Origin: PNNG01 sp964577055 | Lineage (GTDB): Bacteria; Bacteroidota; Bacteroidia; UBA7662 | Reading direction: 5' to 3' | DNA: 64,000 nucleotides | Assembly (NCBI GenBank): GCA_964577055.1 | Contig: CAZNWC010000003.1 | Location: 193,999-257,998 of the forward strand | Shown here: positions 18,068 through 26,296 of the stretch, piece by piece | Position numbering within the stretch: the first letter of the stretch is position 1 | How the letters are laid out: each line of letters starts with the position of its first letter | Translations under genes and position numbers: made by a program | The notes under the pieces: model-generated | Seen by the model: only the letters and a program-made list of their open reading frames with translations | Database searches by the model: none | What the model was told of the DNA's origin: nothing

Positions 18068-19203
18068 TGTTGTACTACCTGTTTGATTACCTCGACAAGC
18101 AATTCGACCTGGCCGGTGCGGGGGTGTTTCAGTTCATTTCGTTCAGGGCCTCACTGGCGGCCATTTTGAGTTTGCTGCTCAGCCTTTTCATTGGCAAGCG
18201 CATCATCAATTTCCTTAAACGCAAACAAATTGGCGAAACCATCCGCACGGTGGGTCCTGAGAGCCATTTCAGCAAAAAAGGCACGCCTACCATGGGGGGA
18301 ATCATCATCTTGGTTTCCATTATCCTGCCCACCTTGTTGGTGGCCAAGGTGGAGAACATTTATGTGCTGGTGATGTTGCTGGCCACCATTTGGATGGGTG
18401 CCATTGGCTTTACCGATGATTACATCAAGGTGTTTTTGAAAAACAAACAAGGCCTGCGCTCCAAGTTCAAGATCATGGGGCAGGTAGGTTTGGGCATCAT
18501 CATCGCCGCCACGCTCTTTTACCACCCCGATGTGCAGGACATCGCCTTGCAGACCAACTTGCCCATCGGCAAATCGCTTTTTAGTTACGCCAATTTGGCG
18601 CCTTCGCCCGGCTTGGCTTGGGTGATTTACTTTGCGGTCATCATCTTCATCGTAACCGCCGTAACCAATGCGGTGAATCTTACCGATGGCATCGATGGTT
18701 TGGCGGCGGGTGTTTCGGCCATTGTGGGAACGGGCCTCGGCATTTTGGCCTATATGAGCGGTAACACCATTTTGGCCGATTACCTCAACATCCTGTATGT
18801 GCCCATGTCGGGCGAGGTGGTGGTGTTTTTGGCTGCCCTCGTAGGCGCTTGCATCGGCTTTATTTGGTACAACAGCTTTCCGGCACAGGTTTTCATGGGC
18901 GATACCGGTTCGCTGGCCCTGGGTGGTGCTTTTGCTGCCGTGGCCATCATCATCAAGATGGAATTGCTGTTGCCCATTTTGTGCGGCATTTTCTTCGTAG
19001 AAAGCCTGTCGGTGATCATTCAAGTGGCCTACTTCAAGTACACCAAAAAGAAATACGGTGAAGGTCGCCGCATCTTCAAGATGTCGCCCTTGCACCACCA
19101 CTATGAACTCAAAGGTATTCCCGAGCCCAAAATCGTGACCCGCTTTTGGATCGTCACCATTTTCCTTGTCATCGTTACCATCGCCTTGTTGAAGCTGAGA
19201 TAA
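18067..19203 (+). CDS. mraY: Phospho-MurNAc-pentapeptide transferase MraY
   Basis: This 378-residue protein has ten predicted helices and the family signatures FTDDYIKV (aspartate pair), NLTDGIDGLAAG, FMGDTGSLALGG and the histidine-rich SPLHHHYELKG loop. It moves phospho-MurNAc-pentapeptide onto undecaprenyl phosphate to make lipid I at the inner membrane. It shares one base with murD (TAATG). Length is close to other members of the phylum. Confidence 0.96.
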   Translation: MLYYLFDYLDKQFDLAGAGVFQFISFRASLAAILSLLLSLFIGKRIINFLKRKQIGETIRTVGPESHFSKKGTPTMGGIIILVSIILPTLLVAKVENIYVLVMLLATIWMGAIGFTDDYIKVFLKNKQGLRSKFKIMGQVGLGIIIAATLFYHPDVQDIALQTNLPIGKSLFSYANLAPSPGLAWVIYFAVIIFIVTAVTNAVNLTDGIDGLAAGVSAIVGTGLGILAYMSGNTILADYLNILYVPMSGEVVVFLAALVGACIGFIWYNSFPAQVFMGDTGSLALGGAFAAVAIIIKMELLLPILCGIFFVESLSVIIQVAYFKYTKKKYGEGRRIFKMSPLHHHYELKGIPEPKIVTRFWIVTIFLVIVTIALLKLR

Positions 19204-20540
19204 TGGCCGACAAAATTGTCATACTGGGAGCAGGAGAAAGCGGCGTAGGTGCTGCTGTGCTGGCAAAGAAGCTGGGGGCCGACGTATTGGTGTCGGACGC
19301 CGGAGCCATCAAGCCTGCCCAGCTGGCAACGCTCGCGGCATTGGGCGTGCGCACCGAGCAAGGTGGGCATACCGAGGCCGAGCTCTTGCGGGCAACAGAG
19401 GTGATCAAGAGTCCGGGCATCCCCGACAACCTGCCGCTATTGCAGCGGCTGCGTGCTGCCGGGGTACCTATCATCAACGAGTTGGAATATGCCGCGCGCC
19501 ACACCAAAGCCAAACTCATTGGCATTACCGGTACAAACGGCAAAACCACTACCACGCTGCTGACTTACCACATCTTCAAATCGGCTGGACTCAAAGTAGG
19601 CTTGGCAGGCAATGTGGGCAAAAGTTTTGCGCGGCAGGTGGCCGAAGAGGACTTTGATTACTACGTCCTCGAAATCAGCAGTTTTCAGCTCGATGGCATG
19701 TTTGCCACGCGGCTGGATGTGGGTGTCATCACCAACATCACGCCCGACCACCTCGACCGTTACGACTACAAATTCGAAAACTACGTGGCCTCGAAGCTGC
19801 GCATTGCCCAAAATATGGGTCCCGAGCAGGTGCTGGTGTACAATGCCGACGATCCGGTAACGGTACAAGCGCTGGAAGGCGCCAGCATCAAAGCCCGCAA
19901 AATTCCCTTCAGTTATGGGCGCGCGCTTGCTGAGGGTGCATACAAAAATGAACACGACATTATTATCTGCATAAACCAAGAAACCATGACTGTGCCATTC
20001 GACGAACTCTCGCTTAAAGGACGCCACAACGCTTACAACGCCATGGCGGCCAGCGTTCCCGCCCGTCTATTCGACATCCGCAAGGAAACCATCCGCGAAA
20101 GTCTCAGCAATTTTGAGCAGGTGGAGCACCGCTTGGAGAAGGTGGCTACCATCAAAGGGGTGGAATATGTAAACGACAGCAAGGCTACCAACGTAAACAG
20201 CACCTGGTATGCCCTCGAAAGTTTTGGCGAACCCATTGTGTGGATTGCTGGCGGGGTTGACAAAGGCAACGACTACGACGTGCTCAAGGAATTGGTGAAA
20301 GAGCGGGTGAAGGCCATTGTGTGTTTGGGTACCGACAACCGCCGCATCCACGAGGCTTTTGGCGATTTGGTACCTGTGTTGGTGAATACCACCAGCATGG
20401 AAGAATGTGTGCGCATGGCCCACCACCTGGCGGTGAAAGGCGATGTGGTATTGTTGTCGCCGGCCTGTGCCAGCTTCGACCTGTTTGACAATTACGAGGA
20501 CCGTGGCCGTCAATTCAAAAAATACGTAAAGGCACTCTGA
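19203..20540 (+). CDS. murD: UDP-MurNAc-L-alanine:D-glutamate ligase MurD
   Basis: The 445-residue Mur ligase has an N-terminal Rossmann domain (KIVILGAGESGVGAAVLAKK), the ATP loop GITGTNGKTTTT (about 107-118), NITPDHLDRYDY in the central domain and a C-terminal domain with VNDSKATN and SPACASFDLFDNYEDRG. It adds D-glutamate as the second stem residue. The frame is open 19 codons further upstream inside mraY, but ATG at 19203 forms the TAATG junction used elsewhere in the operon and gives the expected N-terminus. Confidence 0.96.
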   Translation: MADKIVILGAGESGVGAAVLAKKLGADVLVSDAGAIKPAQLATLAALGVRTEQGGHTEAELLRATEVIKSPGIPDNLPLLQRLRAAGVPIINELEYAARHTKAKLIGITGTNGKTTTTLLTYHIFKSAGLKVGLAGNVGKSFARQVAEEDFDYYVLEISSFQLDGMFATRLDVGVITNITPDHLDRYDYKFENYVASKLRIAQNMGPEQVLVYNADDPVTVQALEGASIKARKIPFSYGRALAEGAYKNEHDIIICINQETMTVPFDELSLKGRHNAYNAMAASVPARLFDIRKETIRESLSNFEQVEHRLEKVATIKGVEYVNDSKATNVNSTWYALESFGEPIVWIAGGVDKGNDYDVLKELVKERVKAIVCLGTDNRRIHEAFGDLVPVLVNTTSMEECVRMAHHLAVKGDVVLLSPACASFDLFDNYEDRGRQFKKYVKAL

Positions 20541-21712
20541 TGAACAGTTTGCTGCAACATATCCACTTGCGGGGCGACCGCACCATTTGGCTGATCGTTG
20601 GCATATTGACCCTCTTTTCGCTGCTGGTGGTGTATTCGTCGACTGGCACCCTGGCCTACAAAGCCCGGGGCGGGAACACCGAATATTTCCTCATCAAACA
20701 CGGTGGCCTGGCGGTTGCCGGTTTGTTGATGATGTATTTCGTGCACCACCTGCCTTCGCGCTATTTCAGCCGGTTGTCGCAGGTGGGTTTGTGGCTCAGC
20801 ATTCCGCTGTTGTTGTACACCTTGGTGAAGGGTACCAGTTTAAACGAAGCCAGTCGCTGGATCACCATTCCCATCATCAACCAAACCTTCCAAAGTTCCG
20901 ATTTGGCCAAGCTGGCCCTCACCATGTACCTGGCCCGTACGCTGGCCCGCAAGCAAGAAACCATCAAAAGCTGGAAGGAAGCCTTTTTGCCGGTGATTTT
21001 GCCCGTGGGTTTGGTGTGCATGCTCATTGCCCCGGCCAACCTCAGTACGGCCATGTTGGTGTTTGCCACCAGTTTGATGGTGATGTTCATTGGCCGCATC
21101 AGCGTACGGCAAATTTTGTTGCTGCTGCTGGTAGGTGGCCTTACGCTTAGCACCTTCGTGTTTGTGAGCTATCAGGCCGGTTGGTTCCGTGCCAAAACCT
21201 GGGTAAGCAGGGTAGAAAACTTTATCTCTTCTGAACAGCAAGAAGAAGCCTTCCAAACCCAGCAGGCCAAAATAGCCATCGCTACGGGCGGGGTGGTGGG
21301 CAAAGGTCCGGGCAAAAGCACCCAACGCAACTTTTTGCCACACCCTTACAGCGACTTCATTTTTGCCACCATCATTGAAGAATACGGCATCATGGGCGGT
21401 GCTTTTGTGATGCTCATGTATTTGGGCTTGTTGTATCGGGTGACCCGCATTGTGATCAAAGCGCCCCAGGCTTTTGGTGCCTTGCTGGCCATGGGCCTGT
21501 GCCTCATGCTGGTGATGCAGGCCATGGTGAACATGGCGGTGGCGGTGAATTTGTTTCCGGTAACCGGACAAACCCTGCCGCTGGTGAGCATGGGTGGTAC
21601 CTCCATCATTTTTACCAGCATTGCTTTCGGCATCATCCTCAGTGTGAGCCGCGAAATTGAACAAGAAGAAACCGGCAATCAGCCACAAACCGAAGCGAAC
21701 CTTGCAGTCTGA
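20540..21712 (+). CDS. ftsW: Peptidoglycan glycosyltransferase FtsW
   Basis: The 390-residue SEDS protein has about ten membrane helices. Signatures include the SSTGTLAY loop after the first helix, the KGTSLNEASRWI region, a large periplasmic loop (about 225-275) and GPGKSTQRNFLPHPYSDFIF with the catalytic-loop region, then FPVTGQTLPLVSMGGTS near the end. With FtsI it polymerises septal glycan strands from lipid II. It shares one base with murD. Its 3' end overlaps the murG start, whose exact position is uncertain. Confidence 0.95.
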   Translation: MNSLLQHIHLRGDRTIWLIVGILTLFSLLVVYSSTGTLAYKARGGNTEYFLIKHGGLAVAGLLMMYFVHHLPSRYFSRLSQVGLWLSIPLLLYTLVKGTSLNEASRWITIPIINQTFQSSDLAKLALTMYLARTLARKQETIKSWKEAFLPVILPVGLVCMLIAPANLSTAMLVFATSLMVMFIGRISVRQILLLLLVGGLTLSTFVFVSYQAGWFRAKTWVSRVENFISSEQQEEAFQTQQAKIAIATGGVVGKGPGKSTQRNFLPHPYSDFIFATIIEEYGIMGGAFVMLMYLGLLYRVTRIVIKAPQAFGALLAMGLCLMLVMQAMVNMAVAVNLFPVTGQTLPLVSMGGTSIIFTSIAFGIILSVSREIEQEETGNQPQTEANLAV

Positions 21713-22826
21713 ACGCACATACAAATTCATCGTGAGCGGTGGGGGTACCGGGGGACACATCTTCCCGGCCATCAGCATTGCGCGTGCGCTGGAGGCGGCT
21801 GTGCCGGGTTGCGAGCTGCTGTTTGTGGGCGCCCAGGGCCGCATGGAAATGGAGCGTGTGCCAGCAGCGGGTTACCGCATTGTGGGCTTGCCCATTACCG
21901 GCATACAGCGGTCGTTGAGTGCGCAAAATTTGCTCTTTCCCTTCCGCTTGCTTGCCAGTATGGGTCAGGCGGCCAAGGTGGTGCGCGCTTTCCGTCCCGA
22001 CGCCGTGGTTGGCGTAGGCGGTTATGCCAGCGGTCCCCTTTTGTTTGCCGCCCAACTCCGTGGCATCCCTACTTTCATCCAAGAACAAAATGCCTATGCC
22101 GGACTCACCAACAAATGGTTGGCGGGACGTGTGCGCAAGGCCTATGTGGCCTACGAGGGCATGGACAAATATTTCCCGGCCGACCGGGTGGTGTTGACGG
22201 GCAATCCCATCCGCACCGATCTTTTTGCACTTGAACACCAATCGGCTGCCAGCCTGCAGCACTTCGGATTGTTGCCCAACAAGCCCGTGCTGCTGGTCAT
22301 TGGTGGCAGTTTGGGTGCCCGCACGCTCAACGAATCGGTGCATGCCGGTTTGGACGCCTTGGTGGCTGCCGGTGTGCAGCTCATTTGGCAAACAGGCAAG
22401 GCCTATGCGGGCAAAGCTGCCGAAGCCGTGGCGCCGTTCAAGGACCAAGGCATTTTCACCGCGCCTTTCATCGACCGTATGGATTTGGCCTTCAGTGCTG
22501 CCAACCTCATTGTGTCGCGCGCGGGTGCCGGCACTATCAGTGAATTGGCGGTGGTGGGCAAGCCCGTGATTTTGGTGCCTTCGCCCCATGTGGCCGAAGA
22601 CCACCAAACCAAAAACGCCAAGGCCCTGGCCCAACGCAATGCCGCCATCCTCATTCCCGACGATGCCGCCCGCGAAGAGCTCATGGGCGCTGCCATGCGT
22701 TTGCTGAAAGATGTAGACGGCTGCAACCGCTTGTCGGCCCAGCTCAAGCAGTTCGACCGCCGCAATGCAGCTGCCGAAATTGCTGCGGACATTTTGAACG
22801 AAATAGCGAAAGGAGGCAAGCGATGA
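21702..22826 (+). CDS. murG: UDP-GlcNAc:lipid I N-acetylglucosaminyltransferase MurG
   Basis: This GT-B enzyme has FIVSGGGTGGHIFPAISIA at the N-terminus, GVGGYASGPLLFAA, IQEQNAYAGLTNK and the donor-site RAGAGTISELAVVGKP. It makes lipid II on the inner face of the membrane. No ATG precedes the glycine-rich loop in this frame. I chose the TTG at 21702, which overlaps the ftsW stop by 11 bases and gives 374 residues, close to the usual length; a TTG at 21657 would add 15 residues. The stop overlaps murC as ATGA. Confidence 0.93.
   Translation: MQSERTYKFIVSGGGTGGHIFPAISIARALEAAVPGCELLFVGAQGRMEMERVPAAGYRIVGLPITGIQRSLSAQNLLFPFRLLASMGQAAKVVRAFRPDAVVGVGGYASGPLLFAAQLRGIPTFIQEQNAYAGLTNKWLAGRVRKAYVAYEGMDKYFPADRVVLTGNPIRTDLFALEHQSAASLQHFGLLPNKPVLLVIGGSLGARTLNESVHAGLDALVAAGVQLIWQTGKAYAGKAAEAVAPFKDQGIFTAPFIDRMDLAFSAANLIVSRAGAGTISELAVVGKPVILVPSPHVAEDHQTKNAKALAQRNAAILIPDDAAREELMGAAMRLLKDVDGCNRLSAQLKQFDRRNAAAEIAADILNEIAKGGKR
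22811..22816 (+). promoter_or_regulatory. Strong Shine-Dalgarno of murC
   Basis: AGGAGG with a six-base spacer to the murC ATG. Bacteroidota genes generally lack such sites, so it is noteworthy. Confidence 0.55.
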
Positions 22827-24184
22827 TTGCTGCACGTTTCGATCGTTTTTATTTTATTGGCATTGGCGGTATTGGCATGAGTGCCATTGCGCGGCTTTTG
22901 CTGCAGCGCGGGTTCACCGTGGCCGGTTACGACAAAACCCCTTCGGAACTTACCGACGCTTTGGCTGCCGAGGGCGCGCAGATTTCGTTTGCCGATGAGG
23001 TGAGCAGCATTCCGGCCGCCTGCACCGATGCCAGTCGCACCTTGGTGATTGTTACGCCTGCCGTTCCGGCCCAAAACGCCATTCCCCAGTGGTTTGCCGC
23101 AAAAGGTTTTGAGCAGGTAAAACGCGCCAAGGCCTTGGGCATGATTACCGCCGACGGCATTTGTTTGGCCGTTGCCGGCACCCACGGCAAAACCACCACC
23201 ACCACCTTGCTGGCGCATTTGCTCATGGCGGCAGGTTACGAATTCACCGCTTTGCTGGGTGGGGTAAGTGCCAACTACCAAAGCAATTTGCTGCAAACGG
23301 GCACGAAATATTTTGTGACCGAGGCCGATGAATTCGACCGTTCGTTCCTGCAGCTTCGTCCGGCCCATGCCGCCATCACCAGCATGGATGCCGACCATTT
23401 AGACATTTACGGAACCGAAGCGCAGATGCATGCGGCCTATGCCGAATTTGCCGCGCTTTGCAGCCATACCCTGGTGTACCATGCCGGTTTGCCATTGCCG
23501 CTGCATGGCACCGCCAGGGCCATCACTTACGGAGAAAGGGGCGCCGTTCAAGCCCAAAACATCCGCGTGGAGAACGGCGAATTTGTGTTCGACTACGTAG
23601 GTGCGCAAACCATTGCCAACATCCACTGCGGCATGCCTGGTTTGCACAACATCGAAAACGCTTTGGCCGCCATTACCCTGGCCTTGCAGGTGGGGGTTGA
23701 TGCAGCGGTCATCCGCACAGCCATGGCCTCTTTCCGCGGGGTGAAGCGCCGTTTTGAGCGCATTTACAGCGGTGCCGGCAAGGTGTTCATCGACGATTAC
23801 GCCCACCATCCCACCGAAATCAATGCTTTGGTGGCCTCGGTGCGCCGTATGTATCCCGGCAAAAAGGTGCTGGGTGTGTTTCAGCCGCATTTGTTCAGCC
23901 GCACGCGCGACTTCCTCGCCGGTTTTGCCGAAAGCCTCGGTGCTTTAGACGAATGCCTGTTGCTCGATATCTATCCCGCCCGTGAACTGCCCATCGAAGG
24001 CATTAGCTCGGCGGTATTGCAAGCCAAAATTGGTGACCACTGTCGCCTTTTGGGCAAAAACGACTTGGTAGCAGCCGTGCTTCAGTTAGATTGGGATGTG
24101 CTGCTCACCATTGGTGCTGGCGACATCGACCGCCTGGTGCAGCCCCTGGCCGAAGCCCTTATACAGCAGGAGGTGCGCGCATGA
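22823..24184 (+). CDS. murC: UDP-N-acetylmuramate:L-alanine ligase MurC
   Basis: The 453-residue Mur ligase begins with a Rossmann motif (FYFIGIGGIGMSAIARLLLQ), has the ATP loop VAGTHGKTTTTTLLAH (about 116-131), the central TEADEFDRSF and the C-terminal DDYAHHPTEI. It adds the first amino acid, L-alanine, to UDP-MurNAc. An AGGAGG tract precedes the start and ATGA overlaps join it to murG and ftsQ. Confidence 0.96.
   Translation: MIAARFDRFYFIGIGGIGMSAIARLLLQRGFTVAGYDKTPSELTDALAAEGAQISFADEVSSIPAACTDASRTLVIVTPAVPAQNAIPQWFAAKGFEQVKRAKALGMITADGICLAVAGTHGKTTTTTLLAHLLMAAGYEFTALLGGVSANYQSNLLQTGTKYFVTEADEFDRSFLQLRPAHAAITSMDADHLDIYGTEAQMHAAYAEFAALCSHTLVYHAGLPLPLHGTARAITYGERGAVQAQNIRVENGEFVFDYVGAQTIANIHCGMPGLHNIENALAAITLALQVGVDAAVIRTAMASFRGVKRRFERIYSGAGKVFIDDYAHHPTEINALVASVRRMYPGKKVLGVFQPHLFSRTRDFLAGFAESLGALDECLLLDIYPARELPIEGISSAVLQAKIGDHCRLLGKNDLVAAVLQLDWDVLLTIGAGDIDRLVQPLAEALIQQEVRA
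24168..24173 (+). promoter_or_regulatory. Strong Shine-Dalgarno of ftsQ
   Basis: AGGAGG lies seven bases before the ftsQ ATG, inside the murC 3' end. Confidence 0.5.
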
Positions 24185-24948
24185 AGCTGCTCAAAAAAAT
24201 AGGCATTGTGCTGGCCCATGTGCTGGTGGTAGCCGGACTCTTCGTGGCCTTTGGTTTCATCCGTCAGGAGCGCGACGGGGCCGTGGTGAAAGACCTCGAC
24301 CTGCGCGTAGACCACGAGGGCGGCAGCTACTTCATCGACCGCGAGGGGGTGTTGCAGCAATTGCGCCGTGCCGGTTTCAAACGTTTGGAAGGCATGCGGC
24401 TCGACAGCCTCAACCTGCTGGCCATCGAAAAAGCCATCGCCAAAAATCCCTATGTGGCCACGGCCGAAGCCTACATCGATATGCAGGGCCACCTGAGCAT
24501 TAGGGTTACCCAACGCCAGCCGGTGTTACGCATCATAAACCGCTACATGGAAAGCTTTTATGTAGATGCCGACGGCCGCACCATGCCCTCGAGCAGCAAT
24601 TACGCCGCACCCGTGATGGTGGCCAGTGGCAACATTGGCGACAGGCCTGCGCCGGGCGATACCCTCCGCAGTGAGGCCGCCAATCAGGTGTTTGTGATGA
24701 ACGAATACCTGCGCAACAACGAGCTGTACACCGCCCTTTTTGTGCAGGTGTATGTGAATGCCGAGGGCGAGCTCGAACTCGTACCCCGCGTGGGCAACCA
24801 CACCGTATTGGTGGGCGACCCCAGCGACATGGACGAAAAAATGGAAAAACTATTGGCCTTGTACCGCACCGCCCTCGACAAAGAAGGCTGGGAGCAATAC
24901 CGGCAGATAAACGTAAAATTTAAGGATCAGGTGATATGCAAAAGGTAA
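24181..24948 (+). CDS. ftsQ: Cell division protein FtsQ
   Basis: The 255-residue bitopic protein has a short cytoplasmic tail (MKLLKK), a membrane helix (about 7-26) and a periplasmic part. A POTRA-like segment (about 45-115, with AIEKAIAKNPYVATAEAYID and LSIRVTQRQPVLRI) and a beta domain follow. FtsQ links the divisome core to FtsB/FtsL. I used ATG at 24181, which overlaps murC by ATGA; the longer frame starting at 24091 lies inside murC. It overlaps ftsA by 13 bases. Confidence 0.92.
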   Translation: MKLLKKIGIVLAHVLVVAGLFVAFGFIRQERDGAVVKDLDLRVDHEGGSYFIDREGVLQQLRRAGFKRLEGMRLDSLNLLAIEKAIAKNPYVATAEAYIDMQGHLSIRVTQRQPVLRIINRYMESFYVDADGRTMPSSSNYAAPVMVASGNIGDRPAPGDTLRSEAANQVFVMNEYLRNNELYTALFVQVYVNAEGELELVPRVGNHTVLVGDPSDMDEKMEKLLALYRTALDKEGWEQYRQINVKFKDQVICKR

Positions 24949-26264
24949 GCAAGCCCGAAATCAAGTCGGAGATCATAGTAGGTCTCGACATCGGAACAAC
25001 AAAAATCTGCGCCATTGTGGGTGCCCGCAACGAGTACGGTAAAATGGAAGTGCTGGGCATGGGCAAGGCCGAGTCGCTCGGCGTTACCCGGGGTGTGGTG
25101 AGCAACATCGAAAAAACGGTGGAAGCCATCCGCAAGGCCATCAAGGAGGCCGAAGATGAGTCGGGCATCGACATCCGCGTGGTGAACGTGGGCATTGCCG
25201 GGCAGCACATCCAAAGCCAACAGCACCGCAACATGATCACGCGCCAGAGCATGGACGATGAAATTGCGCAAGCCGACATTGACAAGCTGGTAGACATGAT
25301 GCACCGCATTCCCCAGCAACCGGGTTACGACATCATCCACGTGCTGCCGCAGGAGTTCATTGTCGACAACGAAGTGGGCATCAAAGACCCCATTGGCATG
25401 AGCGGCATCCGCTTGGAGGCCAACTTCCACATTATCACCGGTCACGTGACGGCTGCCAACAACCTCTACAAATGTGTGCGCAAGGCCGGTTTGGAGGTCG
25501 ATGAGCTCATCCTCGAGCCTTTGGCCTCGTCGGATGCCGTGCTGAGCGACGAAGAAAAAGAAGCCGGTGTGGTACTCGTAGACATTGGCGGCGGCACCAC
25601 CGACATCGCCATCTTCCAAGACGGCATCATCCGCCACACGGCTGTGATTCCGTTTGGGGGCAACATCATCACCGAAGACATCAAGGAGGGCTGCACCGTA
25701 TTGCGGCAGCAGGCCGAATTGCTCAAAATCCGCTTTGGCTCGGCCCTGGCCAGCGAAACCAGCGACAACGAAATCGTATCGATTCCTGGTTTGCGTGGCC
25801 GCGAGCCCAAAGAAATTTCGGTGCGCAACCTGGCCAACATCATCCAGGCGCGCATCGAAGAAATCATTGAGCTGGTGCATTACGAAATCAAGGCCTCGGG
25901 TTACGAGAAAAAGCTCATTGCCGGCATCGTGCTCACGGGCGGTGGTGCGCAGCTCAAAAACCTGCGTCCGCTGGTAGAATACCTCACAGGTATGGATGTT
26001 CGCATTGGCACCCCCAACGAGCATTTGGCGCGTGGCGACAACGACATCAAGAGTCCGATGTACGCCACCGGCATTGGGTTGGTGCTCAAGGGCCTCAACC
26101 GCCAGCAGCGCAAGGCAGCCGCCGAAAAGGGCAAGGGCAAGGCCAAAGATGGTCGTCCTGACGCCGGCAAACGCACCGGCGGCGGTTTCCTCGACCGCAT
26201 CATTCAAATGGGCAAGGAGTGGATCGAAGACCCCGAGCTCAAAGACAGCAAAGATTTTAAATAA
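24936..26264 (+). CDS. ftsA: Cell division protein FtsA
   Basis: This 442-residue actin-like ATPase has IIVGLDIGTTKICAIVG (phosphate 1), the SHS2/1C insert, VVLVDIGGGTTDIAIF (phosphate 2) and IVLTGGGAQLKNL (adenosine motif). A basic Lys/Gly-rich stretch (about 385-412) precedes the amphipathic C-terminal helix (FLDRIIQMGKEWIEDP) that would tether FtsZ filaments to the membrane. Its start lies within ftsQ. A 32-base gap separates it from ftsZ, the only real gap in the operon. Confidence 0.95.
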   Translation: MQKVSKPEIKSEIIVGLDIGTTKICAIVGARNEYGKMEVLGMGKAESLGVTRGVVSNIEKTVEAIRKAIKEAEDESGIDIRVVNVGIAGQHIQSQQHRNMITRQSMDDEIAQADIDKLVDMMHRIPQQPGYDIIHVLPQEFIVDNEVGIKDPIGMSGIRLEANFHIITGHVTAANNLYKCVRKAGLEVDELILEPLASSDAVLSDEEKEAGVVLVDIGGGTTDIAIFQDGIIRHTAVIPFGGNIITEDIKEGCTVLRQQAELLKIRFGSALASETSDNEIVSIPGLRGREPKEISVRNLANIIQARIEEIIELVHYEIKASGYEKKLIAGIVLTGGGAQLKNLRPLVEYLTGMDVRIGTPNEHLARGDNDIKSPMYATGIGLVLKGLNRQQRKAAAEKGKGKAKDGRPDAGKRTGGGFLDRIIQMGKEWIEDPELKDSKDFK

Positions 26265-26296
26265 CCACTGGAAAAGAATATCAAATCATCACGGAT

